Assembly (NCBI GenBank): GCA_028275295.1
Contig: JAPWUY010000035.1
Span: 1-9,758 of the forward strand
Direction: 5' to 3'
Length of the DNA: 9,758 nucleotides
DNA from: Thermodesulfobacteriota bacterium
GTDB lineage: Bacteria; Desulfobacterota; Desulfocorpusculales; Desulfocorpusculum
Part shown: positions 1 through 6,076 of the stretch, piece after piece
How positions within the stretch are numbered: position 1 is the stretch's first letter
How the letters are laid out: every line of letters begins with the position of its first letter
The notes under the pieces: generated by a model
What the model was told of the DNA's origin: nothing
The model's database searches: none
What the model saw: the letters and a program-made list of their open reading frames with translations, nothing else
Made by a program: the position numbers and the translations under genes

Positions 1-485
1 ACATCCTCATCCAGGAACTTGAAGGCCAGGTGGCCTGGGGTGTGGCCAGGGGCGTGGATGATCTGAACGGATGTGGTCTTGAGGTCCAAGAGCTCGCCTG
101 GGACTAGAAAACCTTTGGGAACTCTAGGCCTGATATGAAAAACACGGAGGAGGAGATCCTTCCACTCATCCCTGTAATGGGGCTCTTCCATTTGGTACCA
201 GTCTAGGAACCGCTCCAGATCACCGAGTGGAGGAGAGTCGAGCTCGCAAATGTACAGGGGAACATCGTCGAAGAGGTCGAGGTACATCATATGGTCTTCG
301 TGCCAATGGGAAAGCCATACCGCATCCACGCCATCTTTTTCCCTGAGTTCTTCTAGCTTGGCCCTGTCGGACGAGGGATCTATGAGAATCTTAGCCCCTT
401 CTATGTAGATGGAATGACACTGGGGATACCTCCCGCCGTTGAGACCCTGAATCAGCCTTATAGCTCCCAAACGGACCGTCTCCAT
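1..485 (-). CDS. MBL-fold metallo-hydrolase, N-terminal part (runs off left edge)
   Basis: The reverse strand reads from an ATG at 485 with no stop to the window edge, giving 161 complete codons. The protein shows the metallo-beta-lactamase metal site: an SHWHEDH motif with His60, His62, Asp64 and His65 (the HxHxDH signature), then HAPGHTPGH at residues 144-152, whose His148 is the usual third-strand metal ligand. By family knowledge such proteins are cytoplasmic, usually dinuclear zinc or iron hydrolases of thioesters, lactones, phosphodiesters or glutathione adducts; which substrate applies here cannot be read from this part. There is no signal peptide. A GAGAGGTGG stretch lies just upstream of the ATG and supports this start. 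The gene is divergent from the amino acid transporter operon across 282 nt, so shared regulation is possible. The C-terminal metal ligands lie outside the window. Confidence 0.9.
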   Translation of the reverse strand, partial: METVRLGAIRLIQGLNGGRYPQCHSIYIEGAKILIDPSSDRAKLEELREKDGVDAVWLSHWHEDHMMYLDLFDDVPLYICELDSPPLGDLERFLDWYQMEEPHYRDEWKDLLLRVFHIRPRVPKGFLVPGELLDLKTTSVQIIHAPGHTPGHLAFKFLDED

Positions 486-541
486 TGTCCACCTCTCCTA
501 GGGCATGCTCCGAGGCAAGGCACAGGACATCGCTTTCAGGA

Positions 542-571
542 ATCATACCATACAACTGGGCCTGATCCCAA
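542..571 (-). promoter_or_regulatory. Candidate sigma-70 promoter for the MBL hydrolase
   Basis: On the minus strand, TTGGGA (566-571) is followed after 18 nt by TATGAT (542-547), which matches five of six bases of the -10 consensus. It is preceded by TGG, the extended -10 dinucleotide pattern. The predicted transcript would start near 535, leaving a leader of about 50 nt before the ATG at 485. Found by eye; no transcript evidence. Confidence 0.4.
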
Positions 572-657
572 AGGCCATCCAGGTCCTCTTCCTAGGCCCG
601 CCATATGGAAACACCCAATGGCCCCTTGGGCTCGACACAGGGGTTCTGGGTTTGACC

Positions 658-687
658 TTGCCTTCTGGAAGAAGGCTGGTTTATCAT
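658..687 (+). promoter_or_regulatory. Candidate promoter for the Liv operon
   Basis: TATCAT at 682-687 matches five of six bases of a -10 box; TTGCCT at 658-663, 18 nt upstream, is a weak -35. A competing reading is a sigma-54 type site at 647-662, where TGG at 647-649 and TTGC at 658-661 have the -24/-12 spacing but the intermediate bases match poorly. Either would leave a leader of roughly 75-95 nt before the ATG at 768. Both are tentative. Confidence 0.3.
660..676. promoter_or_regulatory. Perfect 7-bp inverted repeat, operator-like
   Basis: GCCTTCT and AGAAGGC form a perfect inverted repeat around a GGA centre. It sits exactly between the candidate -35 and -10 boxes of the Liv operon, which is where a repressor or activator dimer site would be expected. 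It is not followed by a T-run, so it is not a terminator. Role inferred from position only. Confidence 0.35.
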
Positions 688-704
688 TCCCAGCATGTGG
701 GTTC

Positions 705-721
705 CCCGGATCTCTTCCGGG
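705..721 (+). promoter_or_regulatory. Inverted repeat in the leader of the binding-protein gene
   Basis: CCCGGA (705-710) and TCCGGG (716-721) form a perfect 6-bp stem around a TCTCT loop, about 46 nt upstream of the binding-protein start. It could be a small leader hairpin or a second protein site. It is short enough to arise by chance in G+C-rich DNA. Confidence 0.25.
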
Positions 722-755
722 AGGCCTGGGAAGACCTTTTCCAAATCGTCCTATG

Positions 756-762
756 AAGGAGG
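756..762 (+). promoter_or_regulatory. Shine-Dalgarno site that fixes the binding-protein start
   Basis: AAGGAGG lies 5 nt upstream of the ATG at 768. The same open frame extends upstream to 414, and another in-frame ATG occurs at 753, but neither has a ribosome site. The residues from 768 begin a clean signal peptide, so 768 is the start. Confidence 0.8.
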
Positions 763-767
763 AGGAG

Positions 768-1949
768 ATGAGGAAGCTTGTGGGAGTTCTGCTCGGTTTT
801 CTTGTTTTGGTTTGGGCGAGTGATCCTTGGGCCGCGGATACCATAAAGATAGGGGTTGTGGGGCCCAGGACAGGACCCGCAGCCGCAACAGGGAAGGCCT
901 TCGAGGAGGGCATAGCCCTGGCGCTGGATCATATCAACGCCTCAGGCGGGGTTCTGGGAAAACAGGTGGAAGTTGTATTCGAGGACACGGGTGGAGTTCC
1001 TGAGAAGGCAGCATCGGGCTTCGAGAAACTGGTGACCAGGGACCAGGTCCCCATAGTGGTTGGGGAGAGCCACTCTTCCTCTGCCCTGGCCGAAATCGAG
1101 GTAGCCAACCGCTACAAGGTCCCGTTCATAATATGCGAGGCCTGGCACGACGACATCACCAAGAAGAACTACAAGTGGGTCTTCAGGGCAGGCCCTGCAA
1201 ACAGTGGAGTTGTCGACTTCTACATCGCTCCCTTTGTGAAAGACATGGGGTTCAAGAAGGTCGCTATAGTTAGGGAGAACTCCGACTGGGGAGTGGGCAT
1301 CGCGGAGAGGACCGAGTATAACCTGACCAAGATGAATATCCCCTTTGTAACCTTGAAGGTGGAGAGGGAGGCCAAGGACTTTTACACTGAGCTGACGAAA
1401 CTCAAGGCCGAGAATCCCGAAATCATCTTGGCTTACATTTATGGAACTGGGCTTCACTTCTTCCTGGCCCAAGCCCACGAGGTGGGACTCGCCCCCAAGG
1501 CCCTGGTGCTGGATGGAGCGGGACCTCCAAGTCTGTGGGAGAGCTTCTGGAAGAATGTGGGAGATGCTGGCGAGCTCGAGCTCTTCATTTCGAGCATGCA
1601 CCAAGATGTCCATCTCACACCCACAAGCAGAAAATTCTGGGATGACTACAAGAAGAAATTCGGCAAGGATCCATCGGATTACAAGACTCGCTCCATATAC
1701 AACGTTCTCCTCATAGCGGCAGATGCCATAAACAGGGCCAAGTCCACTAACAACGAGGCCATAGTGGATGCCCTGGAGAAGACCGAACTCGAGGTCACAA
1801 CCGGTGTTGTGAAATTCGGGCTCAATCCGGGCAGTTACGAATACCATCAGTGGATGCCGCCAATGCTGGTGGTGCAGTGGCAAAACAAGAAGCAGGTTGT
1901 CGTGTACCCCAAGGAGGCGGCAACAGGGGTCCTCGTGAGGGCCAAGTGA
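768..1949 (+). CDS. Branched-chain amino acid ABC transporter, periplasmic binding protein (LivJ/LivK type)
   Basis: This 393-residue protein captures a ligand in the periplasm and delivers it to the LivHM channel. Residues 1-23 form a secretion signal: MRK, a hydrophobic core, then a WASDPWAA region with likely cleavage near 17-23. There is no lipobox cysteine, so it should be a soluble periplasmic protein. The mature part begins TIKIGVVGPRTG, the typical first strand of the Peripla_BP_6 fold; ALDHINASGGVLGKQVEV and the GESHSSSALA segment are also characteristic. Length fits the family. It is first in the operon, with a strong Shine-Dalgarno site, and is separated from livH by a hairpin-rich gap, as expected for a component made in excess over the membrane parts. 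The ligand is uncertain: related proteins bind leucine, isoleucine, valine, amides, urea or aromatic acids. Confidence 0.93.
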   Translation: MRKLVGVLLGFLVLVWASDPWAADTIKIGVVGPRTGPAAATGKAFEEGIALALDHINASGGVLGKQVEVVFEDTGGVPEKAASGFEKLVTRDQVPIVVGESHSSSALAEIEVANRYKVPFIICEAWHDDITKKNYKWVFRAGPANSGVVDFYIAPFVKDMGFKKVAIVRENSDWGVGIAERTEYNLTKMNIPFVTLKVEREAKDFYTELTKLKAENPEIILAYIYGTGLHFFLAQAHEVGLAPKALVLDGAGPPSLWESFWKNVGDAGELELFISSMHQDVHLTPTSRKFWDDYKKKFGKDPSDYKTRSIYNVLLIAADAINRAKSTNNEAIVDALEKTELEVTTGVVKFGLNPGSYEYHQWMPPMLVVQWQNKKQVVVYPKEAATGVLVRAK

Positions 1950-2009
1950 TCCTTGGGTCCAGATCCGTGTGAGAAGTTGGAGGACCGAGCTCCGGGGACT
2001 CCAACGATC

Positions 2010-2028
2010 CCCCGATGAAAGATCGGGG
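2010..2028 (+). other. First intercistronic hairpin between binding protein and livH
   Basis: CCCCGAT (2010-2016) pairs perfectly with ATCGGGG (2022-2028) around a GAAAG loop. What follows is mixed sequence with only a short ATTTT, so it is a poor intrinsic terminator. It lies 60 nt downstream of the binding-protein stop and may protect the 3' end of that message. Confidence 0.55.
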
Positions 2029-2056
2029 TCAGAGCCATTTTGGAGGGCCTGAAAGG

Positions 2057-2083
2057 GGGCGCAAGGCGAAAGACCTTGCGCCC
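2057..2083 (+). other. Second, strong intercistronic hairpin upstream of livH
   Basis: GGGCGCAAGG (2057-2066) pairs perfectly with CCTTGCGCCC (2074-2083), a 10-bp G+C-rich stem with the loop CGAAAGA. The loop can tighten to a GAAA tetraloop if C2067 pairs with G2072 and A2073 bulges. It ends 26 nt before the livH start. There is no T-tract, so it more likely acts as an RNA stabiliser, processing stop or partial attenuator than as a full terminator. This would lower expression of the membrane and ATPase genes relative to the binding protein. Confidence 0.65.
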
Positions 2084-2109
2084 TCGTCTCATAGTTCGGG
2101 AAAGAGACC

Positions 2110-2970
2110 ATGTCCGAGTTTCTCATGTTCCTCACCAATGGTCTGGTGATGGGTGGGATAAACGCCATCTCTGCCCTGGGCGTATCCCTGGTTGTCGGGA
2201 TAATGAGGGTCATAAACTTCGCCCATGGAGAGATGTACATCTTCGGTGGCTACCTCAGTTATCAGTTGGCAGTGGGGGCGGGAATCCCCCCGGTCCTCTC
2301 CATGTTATGCTCGGTAGCTGCCGTCTTCCTCGGGGGATTGGCCATAGAGAAGTGGCTCATAAGGCCAACTTATGGGGACGAGATGTACTCCCTGATAATC
2401 ACCTTCATCCTTTCCATAATCCTTCAGAATGCAGCCCTCCTGATCTTCGGCCCATATCCAGTGAAGCCCCCATCCCTTGTTTTCGGTGCCACGAACATCT
2501 TCGGGCTTTTCCATTACGGCAATCAGAGGCTCCTCTCCCTGGCACTCGCCGCGGGGATAATAGGGGCCATCATGTACCTTGTGAGGAGGACCTGGTTCGG
2601 CAAGAGCGTTAGGGCCATCTCACAGGACAGGGAGATGGCAGCCATGTTGGGTGTGGACCATCTCAAGGTCAACATGATCTCTTTTGGCCTCGGGTGCGCA
2701 TTGGCTGCCTCGGCTGGGGCCATAATTGCCCCCATCTTCCCAGTGACTCCCTCTGGAAGTGGAGCCGTGAGCCTCACGGCCTTCGTTGTCGTGGTCCTGG
2801 GAGGGATGGGATCCCTCAAGGGCTGCATCGCAGGCGGGGTGATCTTGGGAGTGTTGGAGAATCTGGGAGCAGCATACATTTCCACTGACTACAGGCACAT
2901 CTTCGGGTTCATAATCCTCATAGGAGTCCTGGTCTTGAGACCATGGGGCCTTTTCGGGAAAAGGATATGA
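2110..2970 (+). CDS. livH: Branched-chain amino acid ABC transporter permease LivH
   Basis: This 286-residue inner-membrane protein is one half of the transporter channel. Hydrophobic segments run through most of its length. The family's hallmark VINFAHGEMYIFGGY lies near residue 35, and the cytoplasmic coupling segment VVVLGGMGSLKGCIAGGVILG near residue 230 contacts the ATPases. It ends RPWGLFGK, a common LivH tail. Length matches the family. The ATG at 2110 has only a weak purine-rich ribosome site (GGGAAAGAG). Its stop overlaps the livM start in an ATGA, so the two permeases are probably made in equal amounts by translational coupling. It forms a heterodimer with LivM. Confidence 0.95.
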   Translation: MSEFLMFLTNGLVMGGINAISALGVSLVVGIMRVINFAHGEMYIFGGYLSYQLAVGAGIPPVLSMLCSVAAVFLGGLAIEKWLIRPTYGDEMYSLIITFILSIILQNAALLIFGPYPVKPPSLVFGATNIFGLFHYGNQRLLSLALAAGIIGAIMYLVRRTWFGKSVRAISQDREMAAMLGVDHLKVNMISFGLGCALAASAGAIIAPIFPVTPSGSGAVSLTAFVVVVLGGMGSLKGCIAGGVILGVLENLGAAYISTDYRHIFGFIILIGVLVLRPWGLFGKRI

Positions 2971-3872
2971 AGAGAGCGGGCTTGGCAGGGGTCTTCCTTA
3001 TTGCCATCTTGGTGCCTTTCTTCCTGAACCAGTATTGGCTCCATGTGGCAATAATATCGCTTTTCTACGTGATGATGGCCTCTTCGTGGAACTTGATTGC
3101 TGGCTACACAGGCCAGGTGTCCTTCGCCCATGCGGCCTTCGCTGGGGTCGGGGCTTACACCTCGGGGATGCTAGCCCTCTATGGTGGAGTTCACCCAGCC
3201 CTTGGGATTATTGCCGGAACCCTCCTCGCTGGGGTCTTGGGCCTCGGACTTGGGGGGCTGTGCATCCGGATGGGAGGCATATATCTGTCTCTCACTACTT
3301 TGGGTTTTTCGGAAATCCTCAGGATAATCATCACCAACGAGGAGCAATGGACCAGGGGCACCATGGGACTTCAGATCCCAGGTGTGTTCTCGGTATACTC
3401 CAAGACCCATTACTACTTTCTCTTCCTGGCGGTGACACTGGCCTTCTTGGTCCTCATGAGAAGGCTTCTCAACTCCGATACCGGACTGGCCTTCAGGGCC
3501 GTTCTCAATGACGAACTCGCAGCCTCCACCTCGGGGATCGATACGGTGAGGGTGAGATTGATGGCCTTCACCTCCTCGAGTGCCATGGCAGGATTGGCAG
3601 GGGGGTTGTATGGCCACTATCTCATGCTCATAACTCCGGATATTCCCTCCTTGGGCCAGATGTTCCTGGTCCTGGCCATGGCTGTCATAGGAGGGATGGG
3701 GAGCTTCGCAGGTCCCATAATAGGAGCCATTGCCCTGGAATTTCTCTCGGAATACATCCGCATCTACGGGGAATACCATCTCCTGCTCTTTGGACTAGTG
3801 GCCCTTGTCATAGCCAGGTTCGCACCCTCGGGGATGGTCGGGCTGTGGGAGAAGATTTGGAGGAGAAGGTGA
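2967..3872 (+). CDS. livM: Branched-chain amino acid ABC transporter permease LivM
   Basis: This 301-residue inner-membrane protein is the second channel subunit. The segment around residues 42-62 (WNLIAGYTGQVSFAHAAFAG) is the LivM counterpart of the LivH signature, and AVIGGMGSFAGPIIGAIALE near residue 240 is the ATPase-coupling loop. Several long hydrophobic stretches separate these. I start it at the ATG at 2967, which overlaps the livH stop by 4 nt and follows AAAAGG; an in-frame ATG at 2943 would add eight charged residues inside livH and is less likely. It lacks the extra N-terminal hydrophobic extension of enteric LivM, as is usual for the roughly 300-residue version. Its stop overlaps livG by 4 nt. 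Confidence 0.94.
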   Translation: MKRAGLAGVFLIAILVPFFLNQYWLHVAIISLFYVMMASSWNLIAGYTGQVSFAHAAFAGVGAYTSGMLALYGGVHPALGIIAGTLLAGVLGLGLGGLCIRMGGIYLSLTTLGFSEILRIIITNEEQWTRGTMGLQIPGVFSVYSKTHYYFLFLAVTLAFLVLMRRLLNSDTGLAFRAVLNDELAASTSGIDTVRVRLMAFTSSSAMAGLAGGLYGHYLMLITPDIPSLGQMFLVLAMAVIGGMGSFAGPIIGAIALEFLSEYIRIYGEYHLLLFGLVALVIARFAPSGMVGLWEKIWRRR

Positions 3873-4603
3873 AGCCGGTCTTGGAAGGAAGGGATGTGAG
3901 CAGGTCTTTCGGAGGTCTCATGGCCCTCCACAGGGTTAGCTTCCAGCTCTTCGAGGGAGAAATCGTGGGATTGATCGGCCCCAACGGATCGGGGAAGACT
4001 ACACTTTTCAACGCCATAACAGGGGTCTTCCCTCCGCAGGAGGGAGAGATCCTTCTGGATGGCAAGCCCATATCCAGACTCAAACCTTTTCAGATTTGCA
4101 GGATGGGGATAGGGAGGACCTTTCAGATCGTAAGGCCCTTTCTCAAGATGACGTGCCTGGAAAACGTGCTTGTGGGGATAGTGGGGAAGGATGAGAAGGG
4201 GACTTCCAGGGAGGAGAGAGTGGAGCAAGCCCTTTTGGAGTTGGAGTTCGTGGGGCTGGGAGGCCAAAGCCACAGGCTCGCTGGGAGTCTCACCTTGCTC
4301 CAGAAGAAGATGTTGGAGCTTGCAAGGGCCCTCGCAACGAGGCCGAGGGTTCTCCTTCTGGACGAGGTTTTGGCCGGTTTGAACCCATCCGAGATCCTCC
4401 AAGCCCTGCACATGATTGAGGCCATAAGGGTCAAAAGAAAGGTCACCATATTCTGGGTGGAGCACGTGATGGGCGCCATCATGACCGCCTGCCAGAGGAT
4501 AATAGTGCTCGATCAAGGAAGGAAGATCGCTGAGGGGCCTCCCGATGAGGTGAGATCCAATCCCAGGGTGATAGAGGCGTATCTGGGAGGGGCAGATGCT
4601 TGA
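3869..4603 (+). CDS. livG: Branched-chain amino acid ABC transporter ATP-binding protein LivG
   Basis: This 244-residue cytoplasmic ATPase is one of two that drive LivHM. Visible motifs: Walker A GPNGSGKTT at 37-45, Q-loop Gln86 in RTFQIVRPF, Walker B VLLLDE at 161-166 with the LivG-like AGLNP after it, and H-loop His199 in WVEHVM. The ABC signature at 141-145 reads LTLLQ in place of the usual LSGGQ or LSYGQ; the flanking KKMLELARALATRP is normal, so the fold is intact. The start is GTG at 3869: it overlaps the livM stop in GTGA and has GGAGG 5 nt upstream. An in-frame GTG at 3845 would add eight residues without a ribosome site. It overlaps livF by 8 nt. Confidence 0.93.
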   Translation: MKPVLEGRDVSRSFGGLMALHRVSFQLFEGEIVGLIGPNGSGKTTLFNAITGVFPPQEGEILLDGKPISRLKPFQICRMGIGRTFQIVRPFLKMTCLENVLVGIVGKDEKGTSREERVEQALLELEFVGLGGQSHRLAGSLTLLQKKMLELARALATRPRVLLLDEVLAGLNPSEILQALHMIEAIRVKRKVTIFWVEHVMGAIMTACQRIIVLDQGRKIAEGPPDEVRSNPRVIEAYLGGADA

Positions 4604-5300
4604 GGTCAGGGATGTGGATGTCTTCAGGGGGGAGGCCCAGGTGCTCTGGAAGGTGAGCATGGAGGTGATGCGTGGAGAGATAGTGACGGTGCTCGGAGCC
4701 AACGGAGCTGGCAAGACCACTCTTTTCGAGACCATCTTGGGGCTCCACCATCCCGAGGGAGGGAAGATCCAATTTCTGGGTCAGGATATAACCCGAGAGC
4801 CCACCTATCGCATAGTGCGCATGGGAATGGCTTGCGTTCCCGAAGGGAGGAGAATCTTCCCCGAGATGACGGTCCAGGAGAACTTGGAGATGGGGGCGTA
4901 CGCTCCCGCTGCGAGAAGGGCCATGAGGGAGAGTATGGATTGGGTCATGGACCTATTCCCCGTCCTCAGGGAGAGAAAGCACCAGGTGGCTGGCACAATG
5001 AGCGGAGGCCAGCAGCAGATGCTGGCCATAGGAAGGGCCCTCATGTCCAGGCCTTCCATGCTCCTCGTGGACGAGCTATCCTTGGGGCTAGCCCCAGTTG
5101 TGACAAACGAGATCTACTCCGCCATCAGGAAATTGAACTCCCAGGGGATGACAGTCCTTCTCATAGAGCAAAATGCCGCAAGGACCCTGAGGAACAGCCA
5201 CAGGGGATATGTTCTCGAGACAGGGAGGATAGTGCTCCAAGGACCCTCGACGGATCTCCTCCACAACGATCACGTCAAAAAGGCGTACCTAGGAGGATGA
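4596..5300 (+). CDS. livF: Branched-chain amino acid ABC transporter ATP-binding protein LivF
   Basis: This 234-residue cytoplasmic ATPase partners LivG. Motifs: Walker A GANGAGKTT at 34-42, the LivF-specific VPEGRRIFPEMTVQENLEMG at 81-100, a canonical MSGGQ signature at 135-139, Walker B MLLVDE at 155-160 followed by LSLGLAP, and the family's EQNA where other ABC proteins carry the H-loop histidine. The length is standard. The ATG at 4596 lies inside the end of livG and has GGGAGG 5 nt upstream, so it is translationally coupled. It is the last gene of the operon, and only 8 nt separate its stop from the stop of the convergent RlpA-like gene. I see no intrinsic terminator with a T-tract there. 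Confidence 0.94.
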   Translation: MLEVRDVDVFRGEAQVLWKVSMEVMRGEIVTVLGANGAGKTTLFETILGLHHPEGGKIQFLGQDITREPTYRIVRMGMACVPEGRRIFPEMTVQENLEMGAYAPAARRAMRESMDWVMDLFPVLRERKHQVAGTMSGGQQQMLAIGRALMSRPSMLLVDELSLGLAPVVTNEIYSAIRKLNSQGMTVLLIEQNAARTLRNSHRGYVLETGRIVLQGPSTDLLHNDHVKKAYLGG

Positions 5301-5308
5301 TGGAGCGA

Positions 5309-6076
5309 TCAGCCGATGATCCTCATCATGAGCTTGCCAACTCCCTGTTCCACCATGTCGAGCTTCTTCGCCAGACCATAGGAGAGGTCCACATCCCTTC
5401 CCTCTATGTACGGACCCCGGTCCGTCACCACTGCCACGACCCTCTGACCATTGCGGGGATTTCTGAGCTCCACTTTGGTGCCAAGAGGAAGTTCCTTGTG
5501 GGCTATGGTTGGGGCGTACATATTGAAGGGCCTTCCATTGGCCATGGGCTTCCCATGATGCTCCTGACCATACCAGCTAGCCACAACAGGCCTCTCGGAG
5601 GAGGGATACGTGGGCCGGGTGACCTTCAGGACTTGACCAGCCCGAAGGAGCCTGGGATTGGAGATCCCGTTCTCCTTGGCCAAACCACTGGGATCCACAT
5701 GAAATCTGTTCACAGCCAGGTCCCAAATCGTGTCCCCTGGCCTCGTCCTGTAATGAACTGTTTTTGGCCTAGGGGAAGGCTTTCCCGCGCTCGCTAGCGC
5801 CCCATGGGATCCCCGAAGCTCTGGGGCTGGAGCTCCTGAAACGGATTCCTTTTCCCTGGACCTCGTTTCCGATGATTGGGAAGCTTTCGCCTCTTCCAGA
5901 ATGGAGGAGAAAGCTGGCATCTTCCTTATGACAGGGCCTGCTGGATTCGAGGCTGCTTGGGCCGCCAAGGCCTGGGCTTTGCCTGGAAGGACGAATCTCC
6001 TGAACTGCTCTGATAGACTCCCCATGACCCTGTGGAAGGAAAGGGGCAGGGCCTTTCTCAGAATTGGGGGTACCAT
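5309..6076 (-). CDS. LysM and RlpA-type double-psi beta-barrel protein
   Basis: This is a 255-residue protein. A LysM peptidoglycan-binding motif occupies about residues 108-152 (HYRTRPGDTIWDLA through AGQVLKV). An RlpA-like double-psi beta-barrel fills 164-254, with ASWYG at 166, AHKELPLGT including His193, TDRGPY including Asp219, and DVDLSYGLAKKL. RlpA enzymes are outer-membrane lipoproteins that cleave glycan strands lacking stem peptides. Here residues 1-100 are low-complexity and charged, with no hydrophobic signal core and no lipobox, so export is unexplained. Where RlpA usually has ANGE this protein has ANGR, so lytic activity is uncertain. LysM precedes the barrel, unlike RlpA with its C-terminal SPOR domain. 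The ATG at 6076 has an ideal AAGGAGG 5 nt upstream and overlaps the previous gene by 19 nt. Confidence 0.85.
   Translation of the reverse strand: MVPPILRKALPLSFHRVMGSLSEQFRRFVLPGKAQALAAQAASNPAGPVIRKMPAFSSILEEAKASQSSETRSREKESVSGAPAPELRGSHGALASAGKPSPRPKTVHYRTRPGDTIWDLAVNRFHVDPSGLAKENGISNPRLLRAGQVLKVTRPTYPSSERPVVASWYGQEHHGKPMANGRPFNMYAPTIAHKELPLGTKVELRNPRNGQRVVAVVTDRGPYIEGRDVDLSYGLAKKLDMVEQGVGKLMMRIIG

Noticed and set aside
647..662. Sigma-54 promoter as a firm call
   Set aside because: TGG and TTGC have the right spacing but the bases between them do not match the consensus, so it is kept only as an alternative in the promoter entry.
505..756. 83-codon plus-strand open frame in the divergent region
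   Set aside because: No ribosome site and no motif, and it spans the candidate promoters and inverted repeats of both flanking genes.
414..767. Upstream extension of the binding-protein frame, adding 118 residues
   Set aside because: It overlaps the start of the divergent hydrolase, reads as proline- and histidine-rich junk, and would bury the signal peptide; AAGGAGG sits directly before the ATG at 768.
2057..2083. Rho-independent terminator after the binding protein
   Set aside because: The stem is strong but no T-run follows, and livH-livF would lose their only evident promoter.
942..2240. 432-codon open frame antisense to the binding-protein gene
   Set aside because: It is a shadow: the plus-strand frame has clear family motifs throughout, while this one has none and crosses into livH.
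3764..4735. 323-codon open frame antisense to livG
   Set aside because: It is rich in proline, histidine and serine with no recognisable domain, opposite a gene with complete ABC motifs.
4832..5797. 321-codon plus-strand frame across livF and the RlpA-like gene
   Set aside because: It runs out of frame through two well-supported genes on opposite strands; composition is charged and without domain signal.
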